64,000 nucleotides of DNA, from the NCBI RefSeq assembly GCF_011043545.1, contig NZ_JAAKGP010000001.1, forward strand, positions 310,001 through 374,000, given 5' to 3'. The stretch's first letter is position 1, and each line of letters opens with the position of its first letter. The stretch comes from Rhodobacter sp. SGA-6-6. Lineage in GTDB: Bacteria > Pseudomonadota > Alphaproteobacteria > Rhodobacterales > Rhodobacteraceae. Both the position numbers and the translations under genes were made by a program. Under the pieces are notes generated by a model, which saw only the letters and a list, made by a program, of their open reading frames with translations, did no database searches and was not told where the DNA came from. This document shows, piece after piece, positions 50,391 through 60,500 of the stretch.

Positions 50391-51957
50391 GCGCGCCTGG
50401 TGGCGCAGCGGCTCCTTGCGCAACCTGTTGATCCTGCTGATCCTGTGGGAGGTGGTGGGCCACCTGAAGCTGGTCGCCGGCGGGGCGCTGCCGCCGCTCT
50501 CCGCCATCCTGATCCGGTTCTGGATCGACCGCGCCGACTACCCGGGCCATGTCGCGGCCACGGTCTGGGCCTCGGTCCTCGGCTTCGTGATCGGCAATGT
50601 CGCCGCCATCGGCGCCGGGGTGCTGTTCGTCCTGTTCCCGCGGCTGCAACGACTGGCCCGCGGCGTGAACATCGCCGTCTTCGCCCTGCCGCCCATCGCC
50701 ATCGCGCCGATCCTGGTGCTGACCCTGCAGGGCATGGCGCCCCGCGTGGTGCTGGCCGCGCTCGGCGTCTATTTCGTCACCATGACCGCCACCGTGGTCG
50801 GCCTGTCGCAATACGACACCCGCTCGGCCGATGTGGTGCGGGCCTATGGCGGCGGCAACTGGCGGGTGATGAAGCTGGTGCGCCTGCGCGGCGCCATCCC
50901 CGACATCCTCGGCGGGTTGCGCATCGCTGCCCCCAACGCCGTGCTCGGCGCCATCCTGGCCGAGTTCGGCGGCGGCGGTCGCTGGGGACTCGGCACCTAT
51001 CTCCTCGGCTCTCTCGGACGGGGCGAGCCGGCGCGGCTCTGGGGCATCGGCCTCGTCGCCACGCTGATCGCCGGGGCCAGCTACGCCGTCTTCGCGCTGG
51101 TTTCGGCCCGGATCCTCGGCTCCACCCGCTCGGTGACGCTGAACACCGCCCTGCCGCCCTCGGACGCCGATGCCGATGCCCCGCTGGCCCTGCGCATCGC
51201 GCTGATGGCCGGGGCGGCGGCCTTGCCCTTCGTCCTCTGGTGGGCCTTCATCCGGCTGACCGGCGTGCCCGAGATGATCGCCAAGACCCCATGGGGCGTG
51301 GTGGACTACCTGTTCCTCGCCGATGCCTCGGCCACCGCACGCGCCAAGCTGCTGGCCGCGCTGGCGCAGACCCTGCCGATCACCGCGCTCGGCATGGTGG
51401 CGGGCCTCGGCTTCGCCTTCCTGCTGGCGATCTCGTCCCGGATGATCCCCGGCTTCATCCGCGCCTTCATGCCGGTGGCCTTGGTGACGCAGACCATGCC
51501 GCTGGTCGCCCTGACGCCGCTCCTGGTGCTGATGCTGGGCCGCGGCCTGTCGGTGACCTTGTGGATCACCATCTCCGTCACCTTCTTCCCGGCCTTCGTG
51601 CTGCTGGTGCAGGGCCTGCAACGGGTGCCGCAATCGGTGCTGGACCTGCCCCGCGCCTATGGCGCCCCGGCCTGGAAAGAGTTGCGGATGGTGTCGATCC
51701 CCGCAGCACTACCCTACCTCTTCGCCGCCACAAGGCTGACCGTGCCCCGAGCGCTCCTGGGGGTGATGATCGCCGAATGGCTGGCCACCGGCACCGGGCT
51801 CGGCAACCTGCTGAACCAGTCGCGCGGCTATCTGGACTACGGCATGATCTGGACCGTCGCCGCGGTCTCGGTCTGCCTGTCGGTCGCCTTCTACTACGCC
51901 GTGCTGGCGGTGGAGCGGCGGGTGCTGACCCGTCTCGGAATGCAGGTGGTGGAGTAG
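50380..51957 (+). CDS. ABC transporter permease with two fused permease domains
   Basis: The 525-residue protein holds two BPD-type permease domains in one chain, each ending in an EAA-like loop: AYGGGNWRVMKLVRLRGAIPDILGGLRIAAPNAVLGAILAEF (about residues 165-210) and AYGAPAWKELRMVSIPAALPYLFAATRLTVPRALLGVMIAEW (about residues 425-470). The usual SsuC-type permease has one domain and dimerises, so the fusion is uncommon. It ends at 51957, abutting the convergent MFS gene. Confidence 0.9.
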
Positions 51958-53058
51958 CTACCGCGCCATGCCGCGCAGCGACGCCAGCGCGGCCAGCGCG
52001 GTCGGCACCGTGATCGCCAGCAGCAGCCAGAAGAACCCCAGCGGCCCCATTCCTGCCGTCAGCGCCGACAGCAGCACCGGCATCCCGATGCCGCCGACCA
52101 GTCCCGCGCCCAGGATCACCGGCGTCACCCGCGGGTCGTCGCCCATCTTCCGCGTGGCGGTGACGAAGATGCCGGGGAAGAACATCCCCGCCGAGACGCC
52201 CATCGCCACGAAGCCCGGCCCCGGCGCGCCGGCCACCGAGACCAGCGCGGCGGCGGCGGCCAGCACGATGGCCGCGGCATAGATGGTGAAGGAACTGAAG
52301 CGATGCGCCACCATCCCCAGCCCGATCCGCGACAGTAGGAAGGCCAGGAAGAAGGCCGACAGCAGCCGCGCCGCCGCCTCCTCGCCATGCCCGGCCCGCA
52401 CCAGCGCGGTGGGGCCGAGACCGGCCAGCGAGGCCTCGATCCCGATGCCGATGGCGGCGAAGATCAGGATCGGCCAGTGCGGCCGGAACCCGGTCTGCAC
52501 CGGGCGCGGCGCGTCCGCGGCCTTCTCCCGCTCGGCCGAGAGCAGCCAGATCGCCAGATAGGCCACCACCGCGAAGCCGAAGGCCAGCCGCGAGGAATTG
52601 TCCAGCGCCACGAAGGCCAGCGGCGAGACGATGGCCCCCGCCGCATAGGCCGCGTTGAGAAGGCTCAGCATCGACGCCCCGCGCGCGCCGAAGGCCCGCA
52701 GCACCCGCGGGTTGAAGACCGCGGTCGCCATGCCGTAGCCGGTGCCGAAGACCACCGCCGAGACCAGCACCGCTCCCCAGGCCGGCTGCACCGCCAGCCC
52801 CGCACCGCCGAGCGCCAGCATCGCCAGCGCCAGCCGCGGCGAGACATGGCGCGACCAGCCATACATCACCGCGACGCCGACCGCGCTGCCCACCCATTGC
52901 GCCGAGACCAGCATCCCCGCCGCCCCGGGCTGGAGGTCGAACAACCGCGTCATCTCGGGCAGCGCCGGGCCGATCAGCGCCTGGCCGAATCCCATCAGGA
53001 CGAAGGTCGCCAACCCCGTCAGCAAGAGCCCTGCCCCGGGCCCGATTCGGTTGCGCAC
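51958..53058 (-). CDS. MFS transporter
   Basis: The 366-residue protein has about eleven or twelve membrane segments, starting GAGLLLTGLATFVLMGFGQALIGPALPEMTRLF, with a cytoplasmic loop of charged residues (SAEREKAADAPRPVQTGF) in the middle. The substrate is unknown. The GTG at 53058 follows AGGAG. It is divergent from the MarR gene, which may regulate it, and may carry a homogentisate-related aromatic acid (inference). Confidence 0.85.
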   Translation of the reverse strand: MRNRIGPGAGLLLTGLATFVLMGFGQALIGPALPEMTRLFDLQPGAAGMLVSAQWVGSAVGVAVMYGWSRHVSPRLALAMLALGGAGLAVQPAWGAVLVSAVVFGTGYGMATAVFNPRVLRAFGARGASMLSLLNAAYAAGAIVSPLAFVALDNSSRLAFGFAVVAYLAIWLLSAEREKAADAPRPVQTGFRPHWPILIFAAIGIGIEASLAGLGPTALVRAGHGEEAAARLLSAFFLAFLLSRIGLGMVAHRFSSFTIYAAAIVLAAAAALVSVAGAPGPGFVAMGVSAGMFFPGIFVTATRKMGDDPRVTPVILGAGLVGGIGMPVLLSALTAGMGPLGFFWLLLAITVPTALAALASLRGMAR

Positions 53059-53115
53059 TCCGCCTACTCCTGTCGCCGCCGCGCTTCCTCATCTGCCGGT
53101 GCGGGACTGTCAACG

Positions 53116-53140
53116 CTTGCAGCAGGGCCGGGATTCCGGC
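53116..53140. promoter_or_regulatory. Candidate operator between MFS and MarR genes
   Basis: CTTGCAGC (53116-53123) matches one arm of the hmgA operator, and GCCGG/CCGGC (53127-53131, 53136-53140) form a small dyad, both inside the 114-bp divergent promoter region. This could be the site for MarR autoregulation and for hmgA control. Low confidence. Confidence 0.3.
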
Positions 53141-53172
53141 AGCAATGGGAAAGCCGCAGGGGTCGAGATTTC

Positions 53173-53598
53173 ATGCACAGGTTCCAGCTTTCCGCCTTCC
53201 TGCCCTACCAGCTTGCCGTGGCGGCGGGCCGGGTGTCGAAGGCCTTCTCCGAACGCTACCGGGCCGAGTTCGGGCTTTCGATCCCGGAATGGCGGGTGCT
53301 GGCGCATCTGGCCGGCGGCGATGCGGTCTCGGTGCGCGAGATTCACGCGCGGGTGGACATGGACAAGTCCAAGGTCAGCCGGGCGGCGGCGCGGCTGGAA
53401 CAGGCCGGGCTGATCGAGAAACGCGGCCATGCCGGCGACCGGCGTCTGCTGGACATGCGGCTGACGGCAAAGGGGCAGGAGCTGATGGCGCGGATCGTCC
53501 CCATCGCCGACGCCTATCAGGAAGAACTGCTGGCCAGGCTGGGCGCGGAGGCCGAGCCCTTCCGCGCCGCCCTGCTGCGCATCCTGGAGGAGAAATGA
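53173..53598 (+). CDS. MarR-family transcriptional regulator
   Basis: The 141-residue winged-helix protein has the MarR core IPEWRVLAHLAGGDAVSVREIHARVDMDKSKVSRAAARLEQAGLIEKRGHAGDRRLLDMRLTAKGQELM. It begins MHRFQLSAFLPYQLAVAAGRV. It is followed with overlap by maiA, so it is likely the local regulator of homogentisate catabolism, responding to an aromatic ligand. The ligand is not known. Confidence 0.92.
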   Translation: MHRFQLSAFLPYQLAVAAGRVSKAFSERYRAEFGLSIPEWRVLAHLAGGDAVSVREIHARVDMDKSKVSRAAARLEQAGLIEKRGHAGDRRLLDMRLTAKGQELMARIVPIADAYQEELLARLGAEAEPFRAALLRILEEK

Positions 53599-54218
53599 CC
53601 ACGCTTTACGACTACTGGCGGTCCTCCGCCTCCTACCGGGTGCGGATCGCGCTGAACCTGCTGGGGCTGTCCTATACCGCGGTGCCGGTGAACCTGGTCG
53701 AAGGGGCGCAGAGAGCGCCGGAGAACCTGGCGCGCAACCCGCAGGGGCTGGTGCCGACGCTGGAGATCGACGGGCTGACCCTGACGCAGTCGCTGGCAAT
53801 CATCGAATACCTGAACGACAGCCATGGCGGGCTGCTGCCTGCCGATGCCACGGGCCGGGCGCGGGTGCGGGCGCTGTCCTACGCCGTGGCGATGGAGATC
53901 GCGCCGATCTGCAACCTCTCGGTCCGCACCCATGTCGCGGCATTGACCGGCGGGGCCTTCACCGCCGACGACTGGCAGCGGCATTACATCTCCGCCGGGC
54001 TGGCGGCGGTGGAGCGGATGCTGGACGCGCCGCAGACCGGCGCCTTCTGCCATGGCGACAAGGTGACCATGGCCGACATCTGCCTGATGCCGCAGATCTA
54101 CAACGCCGAACGGGTGGGGCTGGACGTGGCGTCATGGCCGACAATCGCGCGCATCAGGGCTAGGCTGGAGACCATCCCCGCCGTGCAGGCGGCCCATCCC
54201 GACAAGGTGAAGCCATGA
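53595..54218 (+). CDS. maiA: Maleylacetoacetate isomerase (zeta-class GST)
   Basis: The 207-residue protein begins TTLYDYWRSSASYRVRIALNLLGL with the zeta-class SSxSYRVRIAL motif (catalytic Ser/Cys region), then NPQGLVPTLEIDGLTLTQSLAIIEYL and the C-terminal domain KVTMADICLMPQIYNA. It isomerises maleylacetoacetate to fumarylacetoacetate using glutathione, linking HmgA to FahA. It overlaps both neighbouring genes by 4 nt. Confidence 0.94.
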   Translation: MTTLYDYWRSSASYRVRIALNLLGLSYTAVPVNLVEGAQRAPENLARNPQGLVPTLEIDGLTLTQSLAIIEYLNDSHGGLLPADATGRARVRALSYAVAMEIAPICNLSVRTHVAALTGGAFTADDWQRHYISAGLAAVERMLDAPQTGAFCHGDKVTMADICLMPQIYNAERVGLDVASWPTIARIRARLETIPAVQAAHPDKVKP

Positions 54219-55384
54219 CCGACGTGTTCATCCTCTCCGCCGCCCGCACCGCCATCGGCACCTTCGGCGGCAGCCTCTCCGGCCTGCCGCCGGTGGACAT
54301 CGCCACCCATGCGGCGAAGGCGGCCATAGAGCGGGCCGGGATCGGGGCCGAACAGGTGGGCACCGTGGTCTTCGGCCATGTCATCAACACCGAGCCGCGC
54401 GACATGTATCTGTCCCGCGTCGCCGCCGTGCAGGCCGGCGTGCCGGAGACGGTTCCGGCGATGAACGTCAACCGGCTCTGCGGGTCGGGGGCGCAGGCCA
54501 TCGTCTCGGCGGCGCAAGCGCTGATGCTGGGCGATGCCGAAGTGGCGCTCGCGGGCGGAGCAGAATGCATGAGTCGCTCGCCCTATTCGCTGCCCGCCGC
54601 CCGCTGGGGGCAGAAGATGGGCGACACCAAGGCCGTCGACATGATGACCGGCGCGCTGACCTGCCCCTTCGGCACCGGGCATATGGGGATCACGGCCGAG
54701 AACGTGGCGGCGCAGGACGGGATTTCCCGGGAGGATCAGGACGCCTTCGCGCTGGAATCGCAGGCGCGGGCGGCACGGGCGATTGCCGAGGGGCGGTTCG
54801 CGGCCGAGATCGCGCCGGTGGAGATTGTCGGGCGCAAGGGCTCGGTGCATTTCGCGGTGGACGAACATCCGAAGGCCACCACGGCCGAGGCGCTGGCCGG
54901 GTTGCGGCCAGCGTTCCAGAAGGACGGCACGGTGACGGCGGGCAATGCCTCGGGCCTGAACGACGGTGCGGCGGCGCTGGTTCTGGCGACGGGGGCGGCG
55001 GCCAAGGGGCTGGCACCGCGGGCGCGGATCATGGGCTGGGCGGTGGCGGGGGTAGAGCCGAAGGTGATGGGCCTCGGCCCCATTCCGGCGGTGCAGGCGC
55101 TGTGCGCGAAGCTCGGCGTCAGCGCGCAGAGCTTCGATGTGGTGGAATCGAACGAGGCTTTCGCGGCGCAGGCCATCGCGGTCAGCCGCGCCTTGGACCT
55201 GGACCCGGTGAAGGTGAACCCCAACGGCGGGGCCATCGCGCTCGGCCATCCGGTGGGGGCCACTGGCGCGATCATCACCGTGAAGGCGCTGCACGAGATG
55301 GAGCGGACGGGCGGCAGGACCGCGCTGATCACCATGTGCATCGGCGGCGGCCAGGGCATCGCGCTGGCCATCGAACGGGTCTGA
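54215..55384 (+). CDS. Acetyl-CoA C-acyltransferase (thiolase)
   Basis: The 389-residue protein has the nucleophile cysteine in NVNRLCGSGAQAIVSAAQ, the NEAFAAQ motif, and the C-terminal GGAIALGHPVGATGA and CIGGGQGIA with the second catalytic cysteine. It is of the acetyl-CoA acetyltransferase/BktB class. Next to maiA it would split acetoacetyl-CoA formed from the acetoacetate released by FahA; the CoA-transferase step must be elsewhere. It is translationally coupled to maiA. Confidence 0.93.
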   Translation: MTDVFILSAARTAIGTFGGSLSGLPPVDIATHAAKAAIERAGIGAEQVGTVVFGHVINTEPRDMYLSRVAAVQAGVPETVPAMNVNRLCGSGAQAIVSAAQALMLGDAEVALAGGAECMSRSPYSLPAARWGQKMGDTKAVDMMTGALTCPFGTGHMGITAENVAAQDGISREDQDAFALESQARAARAIAEGRFAAEIAPVEIVGRKGSVHFAVDEHPKATTAEALAGLRPAFQKDGTVTAGNASGLNDGAAALVLATGAAAKGLAPRARIMGWAVAGVEPKVMGLGPIPAVQALCAKLGVSAQSFDVVESNEAFAAQAIAVSRALDLDPVKVNPNGGAIALGHPVGATGAIITVKALHEMERTGGRTALITMCIGGGQGIALAIERV

Positions 55385-55392
55385 CCCCGGTT

Positions 55393-55452
55393 CGTCGAGC
55401 ACTCCGTGCACTCCTCACCAACCGCAGCGAGGAGTGCACGGAGTGCTCGACG
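55393..55452. terminator. Perfect 24-bp inverted repeat between convergent genes
   Basis: The arms 55393-55416 and 55429-55452 are perfect reverse complements with a 12-nt loop. It lies between the thiolase gene and the convergent pbpC gene. The right arm (core GCGAGGAGTGCACGGAGTGC) is related to the imperfect repeat at 10405-10458. It is a strong bidirectional terminator candidate. Confidence 0.7.
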
Positions 55453-55458
55453 AGCGGT

Positions 55459-57498
55459 CTACCAGACCCGCACCCGCGCCCGGGCCGACCGTCCCGTGGC
55501 GTCGATCACCGAGACGGTAACAAAACCCGATCCCGGCAGCTCCAGCAGGCTTTCGCGGTCGCGGGTGGCGACCATCAGAGGCTGGCCGTCCACCATCCAG
55601 GTGAAGGGCGCCACCCCGCCGCGCACGCGGACCATCAGGCCGGCGGGCAAAAGTTCCACCTCCGCCCCGTCCGGCGGGAAGGCCACCGCGGGGGCATCCG
55701 CATCCGCCTCGAAGGCGGCGGTGCGGGACCGGAAGCGTTGCAGCGGCTGCGGCAGCTGCGCGTTCGACACCAGCAGCGTGGCGGCGGGCGCCGGGGGCTG
55801 CGGGTCCAGCTTCGGCTTCAGCCGGTTGAAGGCCTTGAACAGCACCGGCGCGGCGGTATCCGCCCCGAAAGCCCCCGGCACCGGCGTGCCGTCGGCGCGG
55901 CCCATCCAGACCCCGATCACATGCCGGCCGTCGAAGCCGATGGCCCAGGCATCGCGGTGGCCGTAGGAGGTGCCGGTCTTGTAGGCCAGCCGGTTCTGCG
56001 GCGCGCCGGGGGGCGGCGCGAGGCCGGCCAGGATGTCGCCCACCTGCCAGGCCGCGACGGCGCTGACCAGACGCTGCCCCTCGGCCCGGTCGCCCTCCGT
56101 CCGCCAGGTCAGCGGCAGGGCGACGCCTCCCCGCGCCAGCGCGGCGTAAAGCTGCACCATGTCCTGCAGGGTGACGCCGACACCGCCCAGGGACACCGCC
56201 AGCCCGGGCTGGCCGCCGGGCAGCTGATACTTCATCCCGGCCTTGCCCATCGCGGACAGCAGCCGCGCCGGACCCATCGCCTCGGTCAGCATCACTACCG
56301 GGATGTTCAGCGACATCTGCAAGGCCTCGCGCACCCGGACCGTGCCGTGGAACAGCTTGTCGAAGTTCTGCGGCGCATAGGTGCCGAAGACGGTGGGACG
56401 GTCGTCGATCATCGTCTCGGGATGGGCCAGCCCCTGGTCGAAGGCCAGGGCATAGACCAGCGGCTTCAGGGTCGATCCCGGGCTGCGCAGGGCATGGGTC
56501 ATGTCGACATAGCCCTGCCGCCGGTCTTCGGTGAACTCCGCCGAGCCGACGGAGGCGAGGATCTCGCCCGAGGCATGGTCCGCCACCACGATGGCGACCT
56601 GCAACCGCTCGCCCTTGCCCTGCACCGCCTCGCGCGCCAGCGCCTCCAGCTGCTTCTGCAAGGTCAGGTCCAGGGTCAGGTGATGCTCCTGCGCCATCGG
56701 GTCCTCGGCGCGGGCGCGGTCGGCCAGATGCGGGGCCAGCGCCGGGAAGGGCTTGCGCAGGCCGGGAACCTTTTCGCTGTAGGCGGCCGTCGCCTCCTCC
56801 CCTTCGATCAGCGCGAAGGTGACGGCGCGGTCCAGCACCCGGTTCCGGGCCGCCTCGGCCCGGTCGGCGGCGCGGTCGGGACGGCGGGTCTCGGGGCTTT
56901 GCGGGATGGCGACCAGCAGCGCCGCCTCGGCCGGGGTCAGCCGGGCGGGCTCCTTGCCGAAGTATGAGATGGACGCCGCCCGCACCCCCTCCAGGTTGCC
57001 GCCGAAGGGCGCGAGGTGCAGATAGAGCGACAGGATCTCGTCCTTCGACAGCCGCCGCTCCAGCGCCAGCGCCACCCGCATCTGCCGCAGCTTGCCGCCG
57101 ACCTCGCCGGTGGTGCCCTCTTCCAGCAGCCGCGCCACCTGCATGGTCAGCGTCGACCCCCCCGAGACGATGCGGCCGTTGGTCGCCGCCTGCCAGCCCG
57201 CCCGCACCAGCCCGCGCCAGTCCACCCCGGGGTGGTCGCGGAAGCGGCGGTCCTCGTAAGTCAGCAGCATGTCGATGTAGCGCGGGTCCACCTCGTCCAG
57301 CCCCACCGCCAGCCGCCAGCGGCCATCGGCCACCGTATAGGCGCGCAGCAGGTGGCCGCCTCGGTCCAGCACCTCGACGCTGGTCTGCACGGCGAGGGGC
57401 GGCAGGACGGTGGCGTCGATCCACCCGTCCAGCCGGTCGCGCCCCAGGGCGGCGAGCCAGAGGCCCGCCGCCGCCGCGATGAACCAGCGCGCCCGCAT
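55459..57498 (-). CDS. pbpC: Penicillin-binding protein 1C
   Basis: The 679-residue protein has an N-terminal membrane anchor, a transglycosylase domain (YEDRRFRDHPGVDWRGLVRA with catalytic Glu, STLTMQVARLLE) and a transpeptidase domain with SPGSTLKPL (Ser nucleophile, SxxK), SLN and KTGTSYGHRD (KTG box), plus a C-terminal BiPBP-type domain. It synthesises peptidoglycan. It starts 2 bp after the alpha-2-macroglobulin gene, a pairing typical of pbpC. Confidence 0.95.
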   Translation of the reverse strand: MRARWFIAAAAGLWLAALGRDRLDGWIDATVLPPLAVQTSVEVLDRGGHLLRAYTVADGRWRLAVGLDEVDPRYIDMLLTYEDRRFRDHPGVDWRGLVRAGWQAATNGRIVSGGSTLTMQVARLLEEGTTGEVGGKLRQMRVALALERRLSKDEILSLYLHLAPFGGNLEGVRAASISYFGKEPARLTPAEAALLVAIPQSPETRRPDRAADRAEAARNRVLDRAVTFALIEGEEATAAYSEKVPGLRKPFPALAPHLADRARAEDPMAQEHHLTLDLTLQKQLEALAREAVQGKGERLQVAIVVADHASGEILASVGSAEFTEDRRQGYVDMTHALRSPGSTLKPLVYALAFDQGLAHPETMIDDRPTVFGTYAPQNFDKLFHGTVRVREALQMSLNIPVVMLTEAMGPARLLSAMGKAGMKYQLPGGQPGLAVSLGGVGVTLQDMVQLYAALARGGVALPLTWRTEGDRAEGQRLVSAVAAWQVGDILAGLAPPPGAPQNRLAYKTGTSYGHRDAWAIGFDGRHVIGVWMGRADGTPVPGAFGADTAAPVLFKAFNRLKPKLDPQPPAPAATLLVSNAQLPQPLQRFRSRTAAFEADADAPAVAFPPDGAEVELLPAGLMVRVRGGVAPFTWMVDGQPLMVATRDRESLLELPGSGFVTVSVIDATGRSARARVRVW

Positions 57499-57500
57499 CG

Positions 57501-60500
57501 CTACTTCGCGGCGATTGTCACCGATCCCGCATCGGAGCGGGCGCGGTAGTCGGGGCGATACATGTCCTCGACCGAGGCCGCCGGGTGGTGGAACGTGCCG
57601 GGGCTGACGGCGCGGACCACATAGGCCAGCCGGAAGCTGTTGCGCGACGACCAGTCCACCGCGGTGATGAAGCGGTCCTGCCGGAACTCGCTATGGGTCA
57701 CGTCGGTCAGCGCATCCAGCCAGTCGAGGTTCGCCACCGAGCCCGCGCTCATCAGGTTCGGGTTGTCGATCTCGAAGCCCGCCGGCAGCGGGTCGGCCAC
57801 GATCAGCCGGCCGTCCGAATAGTCGAAGGGCGCGACCTCGATCACCGCCACCAGCCGGTCGCCGACCTTCAGCCCGTCCAGCGAGGCGGGGTCTCCGGTC
57901 AGCGTGTAGTAGCTGCGGCTGATGGCATAGCCGCTGCCGCCCGCCGGCTCCGGCTCCGCCGGGACACCGTAGGTCGAGATGGTGATGGTGGTGTCCTGGC
58001 CTTCGTTGGTCACCGTCACCGGCGGCTGGCCGTCGGTCAGCACCTTGACCAGCGGGCCGTCCACCGCCGCGCCGTCGATCTTGACGCCCGAGGTATCGGG
58101 CCGGTCGATCAGCGCGTTCGCCGCCAGCAGCGCCCAGGTCGCCTCCTGCGTCGACAGGTTGGTGCCGGCCCGCGCGATGCGGTCGGTCAGCGCCTCGCGG
58201 TCCACCACGGTGGACCCGGCCTCCACCGCCAGCGTCAGCAGCGCCGCCGCGTCGCGGTAGTTGGTGCCGTAGTCCACCCGCCAGACCTGCCGTTCCTCGG
58301 CCGCCAGCGCCTCCATCATCCGCACGCCCGCCTTGCGGAACATCGCGTCGGCCCGCGGCTGGTCGCCGTAGGAGGCCAGCGCCGCCCCCAACTGCGCCTG
58401 CGCCAGCGCGGTGGCGAAGTCGTCGCCCTTCACGTCGGCATAGTAGCGCAGGTCGCCGATCGCCGCCGCGCCCTCGCGCGCCAGCACCATCAGCGCATAG
58501 GCCAGCGCGGTGCCGCCGCCGTTGGTCTCGGCGTTGAAGTCGGGGGCATAGTTCACCTGGTTGCGCAGGTTGGTCAGCGCGTTCTTCAACGCCAGGTCCG
58601 GCACCGCATAGCCCTGCGCCTTGGCGCGGGACAGGAAGTCGGTGACATAGGCGTCCAGCCACATGTCGCCCGACCCCGCGCTCCACAGCCCGAAGCCACC
58701 CTCGGCGCCCTGGTTCGACAGGATCTCCACCACCGCCTCGTCGATGCGCTTCTGGATGTTCTCGGCCCCTTTCAGGTCCATCACCCGGGCGACCTCGTCG
58801 AAATACAGCAGCGGCAGCGCGCGGCTGGTCATCTGCTCGGTGCAGCCGTAGGGATAGCGGTCCAGCGCCGCCAGCAGGCCCGGCGCGTTCAGCCGCGCCA
58901 AGGGGCCGACCGCCATCACCGACTTGCCGGAGCCGGGCACCATGTCGGCGAAGACCGCCTGGTCGAAGGTGAAGCTCTGGCCGTTCTTCAACTCCAGCCG
59001 GCTGATCTTGACGATCTCCGGGTCGTTCACCTGCACCGGAATGGTCAGGGTCTTCTTCAGCACCTTGCCGTCCGGCGTGGTCAGGTTCACGTCGATGCTA
59101 TGGATGCCCACGGCCGAGGCCGTCACCGGCACCTCGAACACCGCCTTTCCCTGCTCGGTCAGGTCGAAGCCCGAGGGCACCTCGCCCAGCGTCACGCCGT
59201 TCGCCGCCACGTCCAGCCCCATCCGGCCCGAAGGCCCGGTGGCATGGACGATCTCCAACAAGAGCCGGCTCTCGTCGCCCGGCGACAGGAAGCGCGGCAG
59301 GCTGGCGGTCACCACCACCGGGTCGCGCACCAGCACGTCCTTGTCGGCCTGGCCGACGCCATGCTTCGACCAGGCCACCGCCATCACCTTCACCGTGCCG
59401 TTAAAGGACGGCAGGTCGAAAGAGGTGCGGGCGTAGCCATCGGCGCCCACTTCGACCGGGCCGGAGAAATAGGCCACCAGTTCCTCGGTCGGCGGGGGCG
59501 ATTGCAGCCGGGCCTGCGCGCCGGCATCGCCGCCGGAGCGGACCTCGCCGGTCGCCCCGTTCAGCCCGTCGATCAGCCTTCCGTAGACATCGCGGATGCC
59601 GACGCCCAGCTTGCGCTGGCCGAAGTAATGGCCCTTCGGATCGGGCGGGGTGAAGCCGGTCAGGTTCAGGATGCCCACGTCCACCGCGGCGATGGTGACA
59701 TAGGCCTTCTCGCCCGCCGCCATTCCTTCGACCTTGACCGCCACGTCCAGCGGCCCGCGCGGCGCGGCTTCCCCGGCCATCTCCACCGTGGCCTTCAACG
59801 CCCGGGCGCCGGGGTCCACCGCGGCGTAGCTGAGGCCGAGCGCCCGCGCCGGGTTGCGGCCGGAGGCCACGTCCATCGGCCGCAGGGCCGAGACGGTGAC
59901 GTAGACGCCGGCGCCCCAGTCCTCGGTCACCGGCAGCGGGATCAGGTTCTCGCCCTCCTTCACCTCGACCGCCTGCATCGAGACGAGGCGGTTCGACAGC
60001 ACCGTCACCAGCGCCGTGCCCGCCGCCCGCGGCACCACCCGCAGCGTGGCGGTGTCGCCCGGCGCATAGGCCGGCTTGTCCAGCGACAGTTCCAGCGTGT
60101 CGGGGGTGTTGGCGGCGTCGGCCGGCGCATACCAGCCGGCCCAGAACGAGGTGGAGGTCTCGGCCAGTTGGCCGTCGGTCCGCTCCACCACCAGTTCGTA
60201 GTTGCCCCAGTCCACCGGACCGGAGATTTCCACCGGGCCCTCGCCCAGCGTGGCATCGCCCTCGGCGGCAAGGGTGCGGTAGGTCACCGCCTCCCAGCTC
60301 CAGTTGCCGTAGCTCTGATACCATTGGTAGTCGGTCTGCACGCGGTTCAGCTTCCAGTGCACCTGCATCGCGGCGGGCTTCAGGTCCGTTCCCACGCCCA
60401 CCAGCTGGAACCGCGCCTGCGAGCCTTCGGCGACCACGCCGTCGAACAGCGGCTTGACGCCGATCATCGCGGCGGCGGGTTCCACCGGCGCGGTGATCCG

